Below are positions 1-10,440 of a stretch of DNA of 33,281 nt, piece after piece (positions within the stretch are counted from its first letter, which is position 1; each line of letters begins with the position of its first letter). The DNA lies in assembly GCA_009903775.1 (NCBI GenBank), contig WYEM01000083.1, positions 1 through 33,281 on the forward strand, read 5' to 3'. The notes beneath the pieces are model-generated. The model was not told the origin of the DNA. It made no database searches and saw nothing but the letters and a program-made list of their open reading frames with translations. This DNA is from Nitrososphaerota archaeon. Lineage in GTDB: Archaea > Thermoproteota > Nitrososphaeria > Conexivisphaerales > Conexivisphaeraceae. Both the position numbers and the translations under genes were made by a program.

Positions 1-175
1 CCTCCTTCACGAGCCCCGGCCTTATCTTGAGGGACCCGTCCTCGAGCCTTATCATGGACACTATGTCGCCCGGCTTTATCCCCACCTGCTTCACCCAGTC
101 CTTGGGGAGGGAGACGGAGAGCGTCGAGTAGCCGACCATCTGCACCTTCCTCGCGTCCACCTTCATACCGCTCAT
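1..175 (-). CDS. AbrB/PhoU-type regulator, N-terminal part (cut by left edge)
   Basis: The minus strand from 175 reads an opening of about 58 residues with a SpoVT-AbrB-like DNA-binding swapped-hairpin pattern: MSGMKVDARKVQMVGYSTLS, then a Leu-Pro-Lys-Asp-Trp turn and a KPGDIVSMIR strand. In archaea this domain commonly precedes PhoU repeats in phosphate-uptake regulators; the rest lies outside the window, so the PhoU part is an inference. A TATA-like run GTATATATAC at 191-200 lies upstream. Its spacing fits a leaderless start at the second ATG (166) better than the first (175). Divergent from the Mrp gene. Confidence 0.7.
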   Translation of the reverse strand, partial: MSGMKVDARKVQMVGYSTLSVSLPKDWVKQVGIKPGDIVSMIRLEDGSLKIRPGLVKE

Positions 176-190
176 TATCGAAATTTACCC

Positions 191-200
191 GTATATATAC
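191..200 (-). promoter_or_regulatory. TATA box of the AbrB/PhoU-type gene
   Basis: GTATATATAC, an AT run in GC-rich surroundings, centred 20 bases before the ATG at 175 and 29 before the ATG at 166. The second spacing matches the leaderless promoters elsewhere in the window. Confidence 0.55.
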
Positions 201-243
201 CTGATCCCGCATCTCGCTCGGGCGGGTCCCCGGATCAAGGCCG

Positions 244-288
244 CTGACCCCATCCCCGCCCTGAAGGTCGAGGTTTGCCGTTTTTATC
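244..288 (+). repeat. Short hairpin repeat, copy A
   Basis: Starts CTGACCCC and ends TTTGCCGTTTTTATC, with a damaged hairpin between (CCCCGCCCTGAAGGTCGAGG at 254-273). The outer parts match the two ends of the 184-bp copies at 15521 and 27168, as if left and right hairpins had recombined and lost the middle. It sits just upstream of the Mrp promoter; its T-run could itself act as a TATA element. Confidence 0.6.
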
Positions 289-323
289 AGCGCCGGGGCG
301 GCGCGGGAGCATCCGCGGAAACG

Positions 324-330
324 TTTATGA
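324..330 (+). promoter_or_regulatory. TATA box of mrp
   Basis: TTTATGA, centred 27 bases before the GTG at 354. The ATG at 327 is part of this box and so is unlikely to be the start codon. Confidence 0.55.
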
Positions 331-353
331 TCGGGCACTATGGCGACTCCCCA

Positions 354-1454
354 GTGAACGAGGAGGAGGTCCTGGCTGCGCTCAGGAGGGTCGTGGACCC
401 CGACCTGGGCAAGGATATAGTGACCCTCGGCTGGGTGAGCGACCTGAAGGTGGACGGCGGCGCCGTCAGCTTCACCCTCAAGCTCACGACTCCCGCCTGC
501 CCCTTCCAGCAGGATCTGGTGAGGCAGTCCAAGGAGGTCCTGGAGGCCATGGGCGCTTCCCGCGTCCAGGTGAACGTCGTGTACGACGTGCCCAGGACGA
601 CCCCCGCGGATAACCTCGCGACGCACAAGATAAGGAACATAATAGCGGTCGGGAGCGGGAAGGGCGGGGTCGGCAAGTCGACGGTCGCCGTGAACCTGGC
701 GGTCGCGCTCGCGATGACGGGGGCTAGGGTCGGCCTGCTGGATGCGGACATCTACGGCGCAAGCGTGCCCCTCATGATAGGCGCCAACACGCCGCCCGAG
801 GTGGCAGGCGAGAACCTGCTGAAGCCGACGGAGGTCGCCGGCATAAAGGTGATGTCGGTCGGGCTGCTCGTGCCGCCCGGAACCCCCATAATATGGAGGG
901 GCGCGCTGGTGACCAAGGCGATACAGGAGTTCATCGCGAACGTGGACTGGGGGGAGCTCGACTACATGATAGTGGACCTGCCGCCCGGCACGGGCGACGC
1001 GCCGCTCACGGTGGCGCAGAACCTGAAGCTGACCGGCGCTATAATAGTTACGACGCCCCAGAGGGCATCCCTCGAGGTCGCACTGAAGACCCTCACGATG
1101 TTCCGCAAGCTCGAGGTCCCCATAATAGGCATCGTGGAGAACATGAGCTACTTGGTGTGCCCGCACTGCGGGAGGGAAATAGACGTGTTCGGCAAGGGCT
1201 CCGTGGAGACCGTCGCGAGGCACATGCAGGTGCCCTTCCTCGGCTCCATACCGATAGATCCCAGGCTGCGCGAGGCGGAGGACAACGGCGAGCTCCTGGT
1301 CGACTTCCAGGACTCGCCGGCCGCCAAGGCGCTGATGGATATAGCTAGGAGGGTGGCGTCGAAGGTCAGCCTGCTGGCTTACTCGAGGAAGAAAGAGGAG
1401 GGGGAGGAGGGAGGGGGCCTCTCGGCGTTCCTCCCAATGCCCCCCAAGCGCTGA
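354..1454 (+). CDS. Mrp/NBP35-family Fe-S carrier ATPase with N-terminal MIP18 domain
   Basis: P-loop ATPase that carries and delivers iron-sulfur clusters to apoproteins (Mrp/ApbC/Nbp35 family, known). Residues about 5-85 form a MIP18/FSCA (DUF59) domain with the family pattern DPDLGKDIVTLGWV and a Thr-Pro-Ala-Cys-Pro motif. A deviant Walker A, GSGKGGVGKS, follows near residue 100, then the switch region DLPPGTGDAP and the paired cysteines Cys-Pro-His-Cys that hold the bridging cluster. About 366 residues, a normal size for the fused form. The reading frame opens at ATG 327, but that ATG lies in the TATA box; GTG 354, 27 bases downstream, is the better leaderless start. Together with the solo MIP18 protein at 25735 and SufS at 30011 it suggests cytosolic Fe-S assembly. 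Confidence 0.93.
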   Translation: MNEEEVLAALRRVVDPDLGKDIVTLGWVSDLKVDGGAVSFTLKLTTPACPFQQDLVRQSKEVLEAMGASRVQVNVVYDVPRTTPADNLATHKIRNIIAVGSGKGGVGKSTVAVNLAVALAMTGARVGLLDADIYGASVPLMIGANTPPEVAGENLLKPTEVAGIKVMSVGLLVPPGTPIIWRGALVTKAIQEFIANVDWGELDYMIVDLPPGTGDAPLTVAQNLKLTGAIIVTTPQRASLEVALKTLTMFRKLEVPIIGIVENMSYLVCPHCGREIDVFGKGSVETVARHMQVPFLGSIPIDPRLREAEDNGELLVDFQDSPAAKALMDIARRVASKVSLLAYSRKKEEGEEGGGLSAFLPMPPKR

Positions 1455-1517
1455 GCGGGCCGCGGATCGGATCCGACGGGGCGCGCCCGGGCCGATCCTC
1501 GGGCGCCCTGCGCTACG

Positions 1518-1524
1518 TTTTAAT
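1518..1524 (+). promoter_or_regulatory. TATA box of the DUF131 pair
   Basis: TTTTAAT, centred 26 bases before the GTG at 1547, the usual leaderless spacing here. Confidence 0.5.
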
Positions 1525-1546
1525 CGCGCCGGGGTCCCCTCAGGGC

Positions 1547-1780
1547 GTGTCGGTGTCCCTGGCCGAGCTGGGCATCGTGATGGTTCTCGTCGGGATCCTG
1601 CTCATCGCAGCGGGGATAATGGTCGGGGCCGGGCGCGGGAATGCCAAGGGGGCAGCGGTAGTCCTCATAGGGCCTGTCCCAGTGGCCGTGGGTAACGATC
1701 GCAGGCTCCTCCTGGTGGCCCTGGCGATCGCGGCCGCCCTGCTGGCGGCATTCCTCCTCCTGGGGGCGCTCGCCCCATGA
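1547..1780 (+). CDS. DUF131-type small membrane protein (first of a tandem pair)
   Basis: 77 residues with two hydrophobic helices (about 8-28 and 54-74) and, between them, VVLIGPVPVAVGND, the signature of the archaeal DUF131/TIGR00304 family, whose function is unknown. GTG start at the expected distance from the TATA box at 1518. The stop TGA overlaps the ATG of the next gene (ATGA), so the two are translationally coupled. The loop after the signature is basic (DRRL). Confidence 0.75.
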   Translation: MSVSLAELGIVMVLVGILLIAAGIMVGAGRGNAKGAAVVLIGPVPVAVGNDRRLLLVALAIAAALLAAFLLLGALAP

Positions 1781-2070
1781 GGCTCCATGTTGCGCTCATA
1801 CTGGCCGGGTTCTCGCTCATACTGGCCGGTTCCGCGGCGCTCCTGCTCTCCGCGGCGGCCTCCCCGGCCCCCGCCGGGACCTCCTACGGCGGCGTGATCC
1901 TGATAGGTCCACTGCCCATAATATACGGCGCCGGCCCCCAGGGGCTTCGGATGGCCGAGCTGGCGGCCCTCCTAAGCCTGGTGCTGATCGCCGCCGCGAT
2001 CCTGCTGGCCCTTGCCGCGGCGCCCCCCGGAGAGCCCGAGGGCGGCGGACACGAGGAACGGGAGGACTAG
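1777..2070 (+). CDS. DUF131-type small membrane protein (second of the pair)
   Basis: 97 residues with the same architecture as its upstream neighbour: helix, GGVILIGPLPIIYGAG signature, helix, then an acidic tail (EPEGGGHEERED). The pair looks like a tandem duplication that has diverged. Starts inside the stop of the previous gene. Its last 99 bases overlap the 3' end of the convergent deoxyhypusine synthase frame; the hydrophobic core ends before the overlap becomes deep, so both ends may be loosely constrained. Confidence 0.72.
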   Translation: MRLHVALILAGFSLILAGSAALLLSAAASPAPAGTSYGGVILIGPLPIIYGAGPQGLRMAELAALLSLVLIAAAILLALAAAPPGEPEGGGHEERED

Positions 2071-2961
2071 GCTGGCATCGCCGTACACGGTCGACTTCCT
2101 GGCCCTCGGCTTCACCTTGCCCCATGAGATCGCCTCCCTCACGGGCGCCCCGCTCAGGCTACCATCATACTCGACGGCGGTCGTCACGTAGACTGCGTAG
2201 TCGAGCCCCTCCTTGAACTGGGCCCACCATATCAGGTGGTGCTTGGAGATGCCCCCGCCCAATATTATGCCCCCCAGCCTCCTGCTCTCGAACACGAAGT
2301 CCGACATTAGCTGCTCGTCGCGCATAAGGTCCAGCTGGAAGTCCCTCCTCCGTTGGTTGAACATCCAGAGCTGAAGCCCGACGGCCCCGTCCATCGGCCC
2401 CGGCACCACCACTGGTATCCTGTTCAGGTGCGCCCAGTACAGCAGCGACGACTCGTCGTTCAGGCGCTTGCCTATCTCCCAGGAGAGCTCCACCGTCGAA
2501 ATGCTCCTCGCGCCGCCCGCGTACATGTCCTCGAGGATCTGCTGCATCTTCTCCTCGACCAGCTCGCCGTAATCGGACGTGGGGACCAGGACGCTGCCCA
2601 GCCTGTGGTAACCCCTCCTCTTGACCTCCTCGTCGTCCAGGTTGAAGTCCCCCCTGTAATAGCTCCCGAGGGTGCGCGCTATGTCGTGGTCAAGCGTCCC
2701 GCACGTGGTCACGACCAGGTCGACCAGCCTGTCCCTCACCATCTGGACCAGGACGCCGCGCACTCCCGTGGCCATCAGCGCGGCCGGGAACGACAGCATT
2801 ATCCTCGCGTCAGGATCCGACCACATCTCGGCCATCGCCTGGGCGGCCTCGGCGAAGCTGCGCCCCGCGAAGCCGCCGGCCCTGAGCATCTTCGACGCGA
2901 TCGTCGCCGGCACGTCCGCCGGCCCGACCTGAAAGTCCTCGACCCTCTCCTCGCCGATCAT
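1972..2961 (-). CDS. dys: Deoxyhypusine synthase
   Basis: Transfers the aminobutyl group of spermidine to a lysine of initiation factor aIF5A, the first step of hypusine formation (known for the family). 329 residues. The NAD/active-site block LGGGISKHHLIWW contains the lysine (residue 240) that forms the enzyme intermediate; GDFNLDD and STVYGDASLVLPFLV are further family motifs. The ATG at 2961 overlaps the stop of the GalT-like gene upstream (ATGA), so they form one operon. The homologous part seems to end near the SAALGL segment; the last ~20 residues are Gly/Arg/Gln-rich and antisense to the DUF131 gene, which looks like a lost stop codon. Confidence 0.95.
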   Translation of the reverse strand: MIGEERVEDFQVGPADVPATIASKMLRAGGFAGRSFAEAAQAMAEMWSDPDARIMLSFPAALMATGVRGVLVQMVRDRLVDLVVTTCGTLDHDIARTLGSYYRGDFNLDDEEVKRRGYHRLGSVLVPTSDYGELVEEKMQQILEDMYAGGARSISTVELSWEIGKRLNDESSLLYWAHLNRIPVVVPGPMDGAVGLQLWMFNQRRRDFQLDLMRDEQLMSDFVFESRRLGGIILGGGISKHHLIWWAQFKEGLDYAVYVTTAVEYDGSLSGAPVREAISWGKVKPRARKSTVYGDASLVLPFLVSAALGLSGGRRGKGQQDRGGDQHQA

Positions 2962-3977
2962 GCGCTGCCGCCCCTGTCGCCCATCAGTATCTCGGCCAGC
3001 GCCCTCCTGGCGTGCTTCGCCAGAGCCCTCGCGCGGTCCTCCGGCGGCTCGCTCACCACAGAAATCCCGTATCCCAGCGATGCTCCCTGGAAGGGATCGG
3101 TGCCACCGTAGAGCCTGGCGCTCCAGTGGAAGTTCATGCTGCTCCTCTTGAGCGAGCCCGTGTAGAAGACCATGTAGTAGTCGCGCGCGGCCTGCGCCAT
3201 TGCCCTCATGGTGGACAGGAGTATTCCGGCGAGCGACGTTATGCTGGGCATCGTGAGGCGGTAGAACCTGTTGCGGTGGCTGCGCGGGAGCACCCATGCC
3301 TCATAGGGGCTGGTGGGCGCCCAGGGGAACAGCGATATGTACTCCTCGTCGGAGAGCAGCTCGCGCGGCCCGCTCCTCTCGGTGTCCGCGATCGCGCAGA
3401 GCGGGCACGTCCCCAGCTCCTTCAGGTATCTCCTGTAGGCGTCGTACTCCCTCTCGACGGCCGGCGGCACCTCCGGGAGGCCCAGCACGTGCACTAGCGA
3501 GTGCCCCTCGAAGTCCCGCCTCTCCTCGTAGTACACGGCGACGTAGTTCACGCCCCTCCTCTGGTACAGCTCCTTCCCCAGCTCCTGAATGGCCAGCACC
3601 ACCAGCGACATGCGGTCGAGCCCCACCTGGGAGAGCGCGACCCCGTGCTCGGGAGTCGGCACTATCACGTAGTGGACTCCCGATCCGGGGTCCGACCTCC
3701 TGAAGGGCACCGCGAGCTCCCTCGGGCTCTGCGGCTCGTCCGTCAGCAGGGGCGAGTCGTAGGGCAGGACCTTCAGATCCCAATCGCTCACGCGCTCATC
3801 CTCGCTCTCCTTGAGCCTCGTGAGCGGGCCATCGCCCTTCATCCTGAAGACCATGGGCGCAGGAGCCACGAGGTCCTCGGATCCGCGGCAATAGGGGCAC
3901 CTCTCGCGGGGCTGCGCGCGGGCGCGCGCGACGAGCGTCACGTGGTCCTCAAGGTAGTCCCTGCGGAGCTCGCTCAA
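2958..3977 (-). CDS. GalT-like (HIT-superfamily) protein with a degenerate active site
   Basis: Resembles galactose-1-phosphate uridylyltransferase: an opening SELRRDYLEDHVTLVA, a Cys-Pro-Tyr-Cys pair near residue 27, a second pair Cys-Pro-Leu-Cys in the middle, the block PTSPYEAWVLPRSHRNRF and a late NFHWSARLYGG. The catalytic His-Pro-His-x-Gln motif is not there: the region reads SLVHVLGLPEVPP (first His about residue 163), with the nucleophilic histidine missing. A canonical transferase activity is therefore doubtful; a nucleotide- or sugar-phosphate-binding role is possible. Start: a TATA-like TTTATTAT at 4003-4011 contains the ATG at 4004, so the TTG at 3977 is preferred (alternative start 4004, nine residues longer). 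Co-transcribed with dys. Confidence 0.75.
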   Translation of the reverse strand: MSELRRDYLEDHVTLVARARAQPRERCPYCRGSEDLVAPAPMVFRMKGDGPLTRLKESEDERVSDWDLKVLPYDSPLLTDEPQSPRELAVPFRRSDPGSGVHYVIVPTPEHGVALSQVGLDRMSLVVLAIQELGKELYQRRGVNYVAVYYEERRDFEGHSLVHVLGLPEVPPAVEREYDAYRRYLKELGTCPLCAIADTERSGPRELLSDEEYISLFPWAPTSPYEAWVLPRSHRNRFYRLTMPSITSLAGILLSTMRAMAQAARDYYMVFYTGSLKRSSMNFHWSARLYGGTDPFQGASLGYGISVVSEPPEDRARALAKHARRALAEILMGDRGGSA

Positions 3978-4002
3978 GCGGGTCCCTTCCCCGGACCTCC
4001 TC

Positions 4003-4011
4003 ATAATAAAT
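4003..4011 (-). promoter_or_regulatory. TATA box of the GalT-like/dys operon
   Basis: On the minus strand it reads TTTATTATG; it overlaps the ATG at 4004 and lies about 30 bases before the TTG at 3977. Confidence 0.45.
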
Positions 4012-4086
4012 CGTTGCGCTCCGGCGGCCCGTTTTCGCTTGCAGACGATTTGCAAATGCGCGGTCCCTCCCAGCCGCCGCAAAGCC

Positions 4087-4093
4087 GTTAAAT
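4087..4093 (+). promoter_or_regulatory. TATA box of apgM
   Basis: GTTAAAT, centred 28 bases before the GTG at 4118. Confidence 0.55.
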
Positions 4094-4117
4094 CGCACCC
4101 CCAGGCCCCGCTGATGC

Positions 4118-5392
4118 GTGAGGAAGCTCGTCTACGTCCTGCTGGACGGAGTCGGCGACAGGCCGGATCCCAAGCTGGGCATGAAAACGCCCCTCGAGGC
4201 GGCCGCGACCCCCAACCTGGACTCGCTGGCCTCCAGGGGATCCACCGGGCTGGTGTACACGGTCGGACGGGGCATCGCGCCGGAGTCGGACGTAGCTGTC
4301 TTCCACATGCTGGGCTACAGGTTGGGCGAGGAGTACCCCGGCAGGGGCGTGATCGAGGCGATCGGGGCTGGCCTGGACTTCAGGGACGGCGACCTCGCCC
4401 TCAGGGCGAACTTCGCGACGGTGGGCGACGATCTCAGCATAGTGGACAGGAGGGCGGGCAGGGACCTCAGCGACTCGGAGGCCAAGGAGCTGACCGCCGC
4501 GCTCAACGAGCGCGTCAGGCTGAGGCCCCCGGCCGAGGTCGCGTTCAGGCACACGGTGGGCCACAGGCTCGTCGTCCGCATAAGGGTCCCGGGCGTGCGG
4601 CTCTCCTCCAACATCACAAACACCGATCCAGCCTACAGGAAGGTGGGCGGCATGGGCGTCGCCGCCCAGGCCTCGGGGGGGCTGCGCGTGGAGAGGTCCG
4701 TCCCGCTCGATGGAAGCCGCGAGGCTGAGCTCTCCGCGCAGCTGGTAAACGAGGTGACCGAGGCTGCTCTCCGCGTGCTGAGGGACCATCCGGTGAACGC
4801 TGCGCGCTCGAGGGGCGGCAGGCTGCCGGCCAACGCCATACTAATGAGGGACGCCGGATCCAGGCTGCCCGCGCTCCCCAAGATGAGGGATCTGCACGGC
4901 ATGGAGTTCTCCGCGATCGCCGACATGCCGGTCGAGGTGGGGGTGTCGAAGATAGTGGGGATCCACGTGGAACAGAGCCCCGAGACCTTCAACTACGGCT
5001 GGAAGGCCTCAAAGGTGCTCGAGCTTCTGAAGTCATATGATGGCGTGTACGTGCACCTCAAGGGACCGGACGAGCCGGGGCACGACGGCCTGCCCGAGGT
5101 CAAGATGAGATCCATAGAGATGATCGACTCCAAGTTCTTCGCCCCCCTGCTGGACGGATTGGACCTGGAGGAGGCCGTGGTGGCGGTCTCCGCCGACCAC
5201 GCCACCCCGTGCCAGCTGAAGTCGCACAGCGATGACCCCGTGCCCCTGCTGATATCCGGAGGATCCGTGAGGAGCGACGGCAGCAGGAGGTTCACGGAAT
5301 CGGAGGCCGCGCGCGGTCGCCTCGGGACGCTCGAGGGGCCCTCCGTGCTACCGCTGATCAAGAGATACCTGTCCCGTCGACGCCCGGACTAA
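4118..5392 (+). CDS. apgM: 2,3-bisphosphoglycerate-independent phosphoglycerate mutase, archaeal type
   Basis: Interconverts 3- and 2-phosphoglycerate in glycolysis/gluconeogenesis. Alkaline-phosphatase superfamily fold: the opening YVLLDGVGDRP supplies the first metal-binding aspartate, the ATPNLDSLASRGSTG block is the ApgM signature, then SDVAVFHMLGY with the catalytic serine. The C-terminal metal sites are in HLKGPDEPGHDG and AVSADHATPC. 424 residues, typical for archaeal ApgM (about 400-430). GTG start placed by the TATA box at 4087. Divergent from the GalT-like gene. Confidence 0.95.
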   Translation: MRKLVYVLLDGVGDRPDPKLGMKTPLEAAATPNLDSLASRGSTGLVYTVGRGIAPESDVAVFHMLGYRLGEEYPGRGVIEAIGAGLDFRDGDLALRANFATVGDDLSIVDRRAGRDLSDSEAKELTAALNERVRLRPPAEVAFRHTVGHRLVVRIRVPGVRLSSNITNTDPAYRKVGGMGVAAQASGGLRVERSVPLDGSREAELSAQLVNEVTEAALRVLRDHPVNAARSRGGRLPANAILMRDAGSRLPALPKMRDLHGMEFSAIADMPVEVGVSKIVGIHVEQSPETFNYGWKASKVLELLKSYDGVYVHLKGPDEPGHDGLPEVKMRSIEMIDSKFFAPLLDGLDLEEAVVAVSADHATPCQLKSHSDDPVPLLISGGSVRSDGSRRFTESEAARGRLGTLEGPSVLPLIKRYLSRRRPD

Positions 5393-5393
5393 C

Positions 5394-5403
5394 CTTAAAA
5401 TAG
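5394..5403 (+). promoter_or_regulatory. TATA box of the 70-residue gene
   Basis: CTTAAAATAG, immediately after the apgM stop (5390-5392) and centred about 27 bases before GTG 5425. Confidence 0.5.
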
Positions 5404-5424
5404 AGCTCGATCGCAGCGGCTGAC

Positions 5425-5637
5425 GTGTCCTCGAAGGAGGGAGGGCAGGAGCTCAGGAGCGCGCATGGATTCACCGTGGGCGATAAGGTGATCACGGACC
5501 TGGGCGTCCTCGGGGTCGTCGAGGACATCGTAGACATCCAGGGCAAGCCGTACTTGCTCATCAGGTGGAAGAACAAGAGCAAGGGCGCCTACGGCTTCGA
5601 GGAGATAAAGCGCTACGGCATACGCCGGGCCCCCTAG
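5425..5637 (+). CDS. Small conserved-looking protein, function unknown
   Basis: 70 residues. The middle, GDKVITDLGVLGVVEDIVD, followed by KPYLLIRWKNKS, has the look of a small SH3-like or DUF2098-type beta barrel; I do not recognise it with certainty. No cysteines, no membrane segment, basic C-terminus. Support that it is real: a TATA box at the standard leaderless distance and alternating hydrophobic strands in the frame. The gene ends 70 bases before the end of the convergent lysA. Confidence 0.65.
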   Translation: MSSKEGGQELRSAHGFTVGDKVITDLGVLGVVEDIVDIQGKPYLLIRWKNKSKGAYGFEEIKRYGIRRAP

Positions 5638-5706
5638 ACCCCGCGCGATCCATCCTGAGGCGTGCAGGGGGGAATCGAGGAAGGGATTCGCGGGAGTCTC
5701 GGCGGC

Positions 5707-7017
5707 TTAGTTCAGGCCGCCCTCCTCCTCGTAGAGCTCCTTCAGGCTCTCCCTGGGCCTGGCCACGCTCACGTTACCGTTCAGATCCCTGAAGAGGACT
5801 GGCGGCTTGGGCTGCGCGTGGAAGGGCATGTTAAAGACCGTGCTGTACGCGCCTGCATTGCCGAACACCACGAGCTTCCCCAGGCTGGCTCCGCGTAGCA
5901 CGCCGTTGCCGATGGGGAACACGTCATCGGAGTCGCAGAGCATGCCCGCGAGCACCACGCGCTCTTCCGCGTGGCCGTCCTCAGGTACCACCCTGATCGG
6001 GTACACCTGCCTCACGAAGGCCGCGTCCAGCAGGTTGTGGTAGCCCGTGTCGAGGAACGCGTACTTGAGGCCCGCGTACCGCTTGATGTTGACTATCCTG
6101 GAGGTGAGGACGCCGGCCTCGGCCACGAGGAACCTGCCGCTCTCTACCACGAGATCCGGCGGCGACCCCAGGCGATCTGCCAGCGAGTTGAGCCTCTCAA
6201 TTATCCTGGGCGCGATGTCCTCTAGGCCCGGGTCGCCCTGCGTGTAGATGACCGGCATTCCGCCGCCTATGTCGAGGACCTCCACTTCGAGGTCCCTGCC
6301 CTCGGCGCGGGCTATTGTTATCAGCTCCTCCAAGCGATCCAGCGCCCTGACGAACTTGCTGGGGCTGGTCACCTGGGTGCCCACGTGGAAGTGGAACCCG
6401 GTCAGCCTTGGCCACTCCAGCTCCGAGGCCGCCTCGATCAGCGCCACGGCGTCCTCCCCGTCCTCGTCCACTATCGGCACCCCGAACTTCCCCATCTTGT
6501 AGAAGCGCTCATCCGTGGGGGGAACGAGCTCCGGGTTTATCCTGAGGAGGAACTCCACCTTCACGCCGCGATCCTCCGCCGCCCTAGCCAGGTTCCGCAG
6601 GCCGTTCGACGATCCCACCACGAAGCGCCTGACGCCCATGTCGATCGCGCGGGAGAACTCCCTGTAGGTCTGGGTGGTGCTCGTGTATATTGAGCGCTCG
6701 ACGCTCCCGATCGATCTCTCGAGGAAGTAGAGCTCCTCGAGCGTCGCGACGTCGAACAGCAGGCCCTCGCCCCAGAAGGTGCGCAGTATCCTGGGGAGGA
6801 AGTTGGCCTTCACGGAGTAGGCCACGGAGACCTTACCCGAGTAATCGGAGTAGGCGGCCCTCAGATCCCTCGCGTTCCTCCTGAGCGTCGCCTCGTCTAT
6901 CAGGAAGTAGGGGGTTCCATAGGTTTCCGACAGGTTGATCAGGACGTCCGCGGGGAGCCGGAAGAGGAGATTTTCCGCGAGAGGCCTTCTCAGGACCGCA
7001 CTTGGTCCTTCGAGCAT
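5707..7017 (-). CDS. lysA: PLP-dependent diaminopimelate decarboxylase-like protein (Orn/DAP/Arg decarboxylase family)
   Basis: 436 residues, the size of bacterial/archaeal LysA. Fold type III PLP enzyme: the lysine that binds PLP is in VAYSVKAN (residue 70), the phosphate-binding loop is DIGGGMPV, HFHVGTQ is the strand with the stacking histidine and ESGRFLVAEAG the later substrate block. The C-terminal active-site segment reads LCDSDDVF; LysA usually has Cys-Glu-Ser there and ornithine decarboxylases Cys-Asp, so the substrate (diaminopimelate versus another diamino acid) is not settled. The final step of lysine synthesis would be its role if LysA. Start ATG 7017; no downstream GTG/TTG close by in frame. 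Confidence 0.85.
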   Translation of the reverse strand: MLEGPSAVLRRPLAENLLFRLPADVLINLSETYGTPYFLIDEATLRRNARDLRAAYSDYSGKVSVAYSVKANFLPRILRTFWGEGLLFDVATLEELYFLERSIGSVERSIYTSTTQTYREFSRAIDMGVRRFVVGSSNGLRNLARAAEDRGVKVEFLLRINPELVPPTDERFYKMGKFGVPIVDEDGEDAVALIEAASELEWPRLTGFHFHVGTQVTSPSKFVRALDRLEELITIARAEGRDLEVEVLDIGGGMPVIYTQGDPGLEDIAPRIIERLNSLADRLGSPPDLVVESGRFLVAEAGVLTSRIVNIKRYAGLKYAFLDTGYHNLLDAAFVRQVYPIRVVPEDGHAEERVVLAGMLCDSDDVFPIGNGVLRGASLGKLVVFGNAGAYSTVFNMPFHAQPKPPVLFRDLNGNVSVARPRESLKELYEEEGGLN

Positions 7018-7020
7018 TCC

Positions 7021-7028
7021 TTTAATAG
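7021..7028 (+). promoter_or_regulatory. TATA box of the cyclophilin-like gene
   Basis: TTTAATAG, centred about 28 bases before ATG 7052. It lies against the 5' end of the divergent lysA, so the two genes share a very short intergenic region. Confidence 0.5.
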
Positions 7029-7051
7029 CTCACCCCTCGCATCGAATTGCT

Positions 7052-7417
7052 ATGGACCCCTCCTTTAAGCTTATCGTCGACGGGTCGGAGATCGCAGAGG
7101 GGGTCCTGAGGAGGGCGGTGGCCCCGGCCGCTGTCTGGGAGCTTGAGAGGATCCATCGCGTGTCGGGGAACGCCCTGATCAGGGAGGATTCCGTGGGGAT
7201 CGTGACGCGCCTCAAGGTCGGGGCTGCGAAGTCCCGGCTCAGGTTCAAAGCGGGCGAGGTCGCGATAAATCCGGCCGATGGCAGCCTCTGGGTATTCCTA
7301 TCCGACGCCGAATCGCGCATGCCGCTCGTGCCGCTCGGCTCAGTGCTTCAGGGGCTGGAGGGCCTGAGGTCCATCAGGAGGGGGGCGCGCCTGGAGCTTG
7401 TGGTCAGGACTGGGTAG
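7052..7417 (+). CDS. Cyclophilin-like fold protein (PF04126/COG2164-like)
   Basis: 121 residues. The C-terminal half, GEVAINPADGSLWVFLSD followed by a PLGSVLQGLEGL helix and RRGARLELVV strand, resembles the cyclophilin-like domain PF04126, a family of unknown biochemical role that is not a proven prolyl isomerase. The frame is open further upstream (to 6935), but the TATA box at 7021 fits the ATG at 7052. The last 14 bases overlap the 3' end of the convergent S25e gene. Confidence 0.72.
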   Translation: MDPSFKLIVDGSEIAEGVLRRAVAPAAVWELERIHRVSGNALIREDSVGIVTRLKVGAAKSRLRFKAGEVAINPADGSLWVFLSDAESRMPLVPLGSVLQGLEGLRSIRRGARLELVVRTG

Positions 7418-7697
7418 AGGACCCCTCCTTCAGAGCGTAGACGTAGTGGCCGCTGTAGCCGCCCACCTTGATGGCGACGCCCGACTCGACCAGCCTCCTC
7501 AGGAGGGAGTTCGCGGCGCTCCCCTTGATCCCCAGGGCCTGCGCGACCGAGTAGACGGTCAGGGCCTTGAGCGGCCTCAGCCTCTCCACGATGCGCGCCG
7601 GATCCTCCATGGCCAGGGCCTCGGCCCTCTCCTTGCCCGCGGCCTTCTCCTTTCCGGGCTGCTTGCCCTTCTCCTGCTTCTTGGCGGCCTTGCTCAA
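7404..7697 (-). CDS. rps25e: Ribosomal protein S25e
   Basis: 97 residues: a Lys/Glu-rich N-terminus (SKAAKKQEKGKQPGKEK) followed by a winged helix, TVYSVAQALGIKGSAANSLL and VESGVAIKVGGYSGHYVY, the archaeal/eukaryotic S25 pattern of the small ribosomal subunit. A TTG at 7697 lies 28 bases from the TATA box CTTAAAAT (7722-7729), so the longer upstream open frame (to 7859, antisense-like Arg/Ser-rich) is not part of the protein. S25e is found in TACK archaea and eukaryotes and is rare or absent in Euryarchaeota, which helps to place the organism. Confidence 0.88.
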   Translation of the reverse strand: MSKAAKKQEKGKQPGKEKAAGKERAEALAMEDPARIVERLRPLKALTVYSVAQALGIKGSAANSLLRRLVESGVAIKVGGYSGHYVYALKEGSSTQS

Positions 7698-7722
7698 GCT
7701 GGGCCCGTTCCAGGCCTCCCGC

Positions 7723-10435
<2,713 letters not shown>

Positions 10436-10440
10436 TTGCT

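Noticed and set aside
2353-3111. 252-codon plus-strand open frame
   Set aside because: Antisense to dys and the GalT-like gene, His/Arg/Pro-rich, no motif; a product of high GC content.
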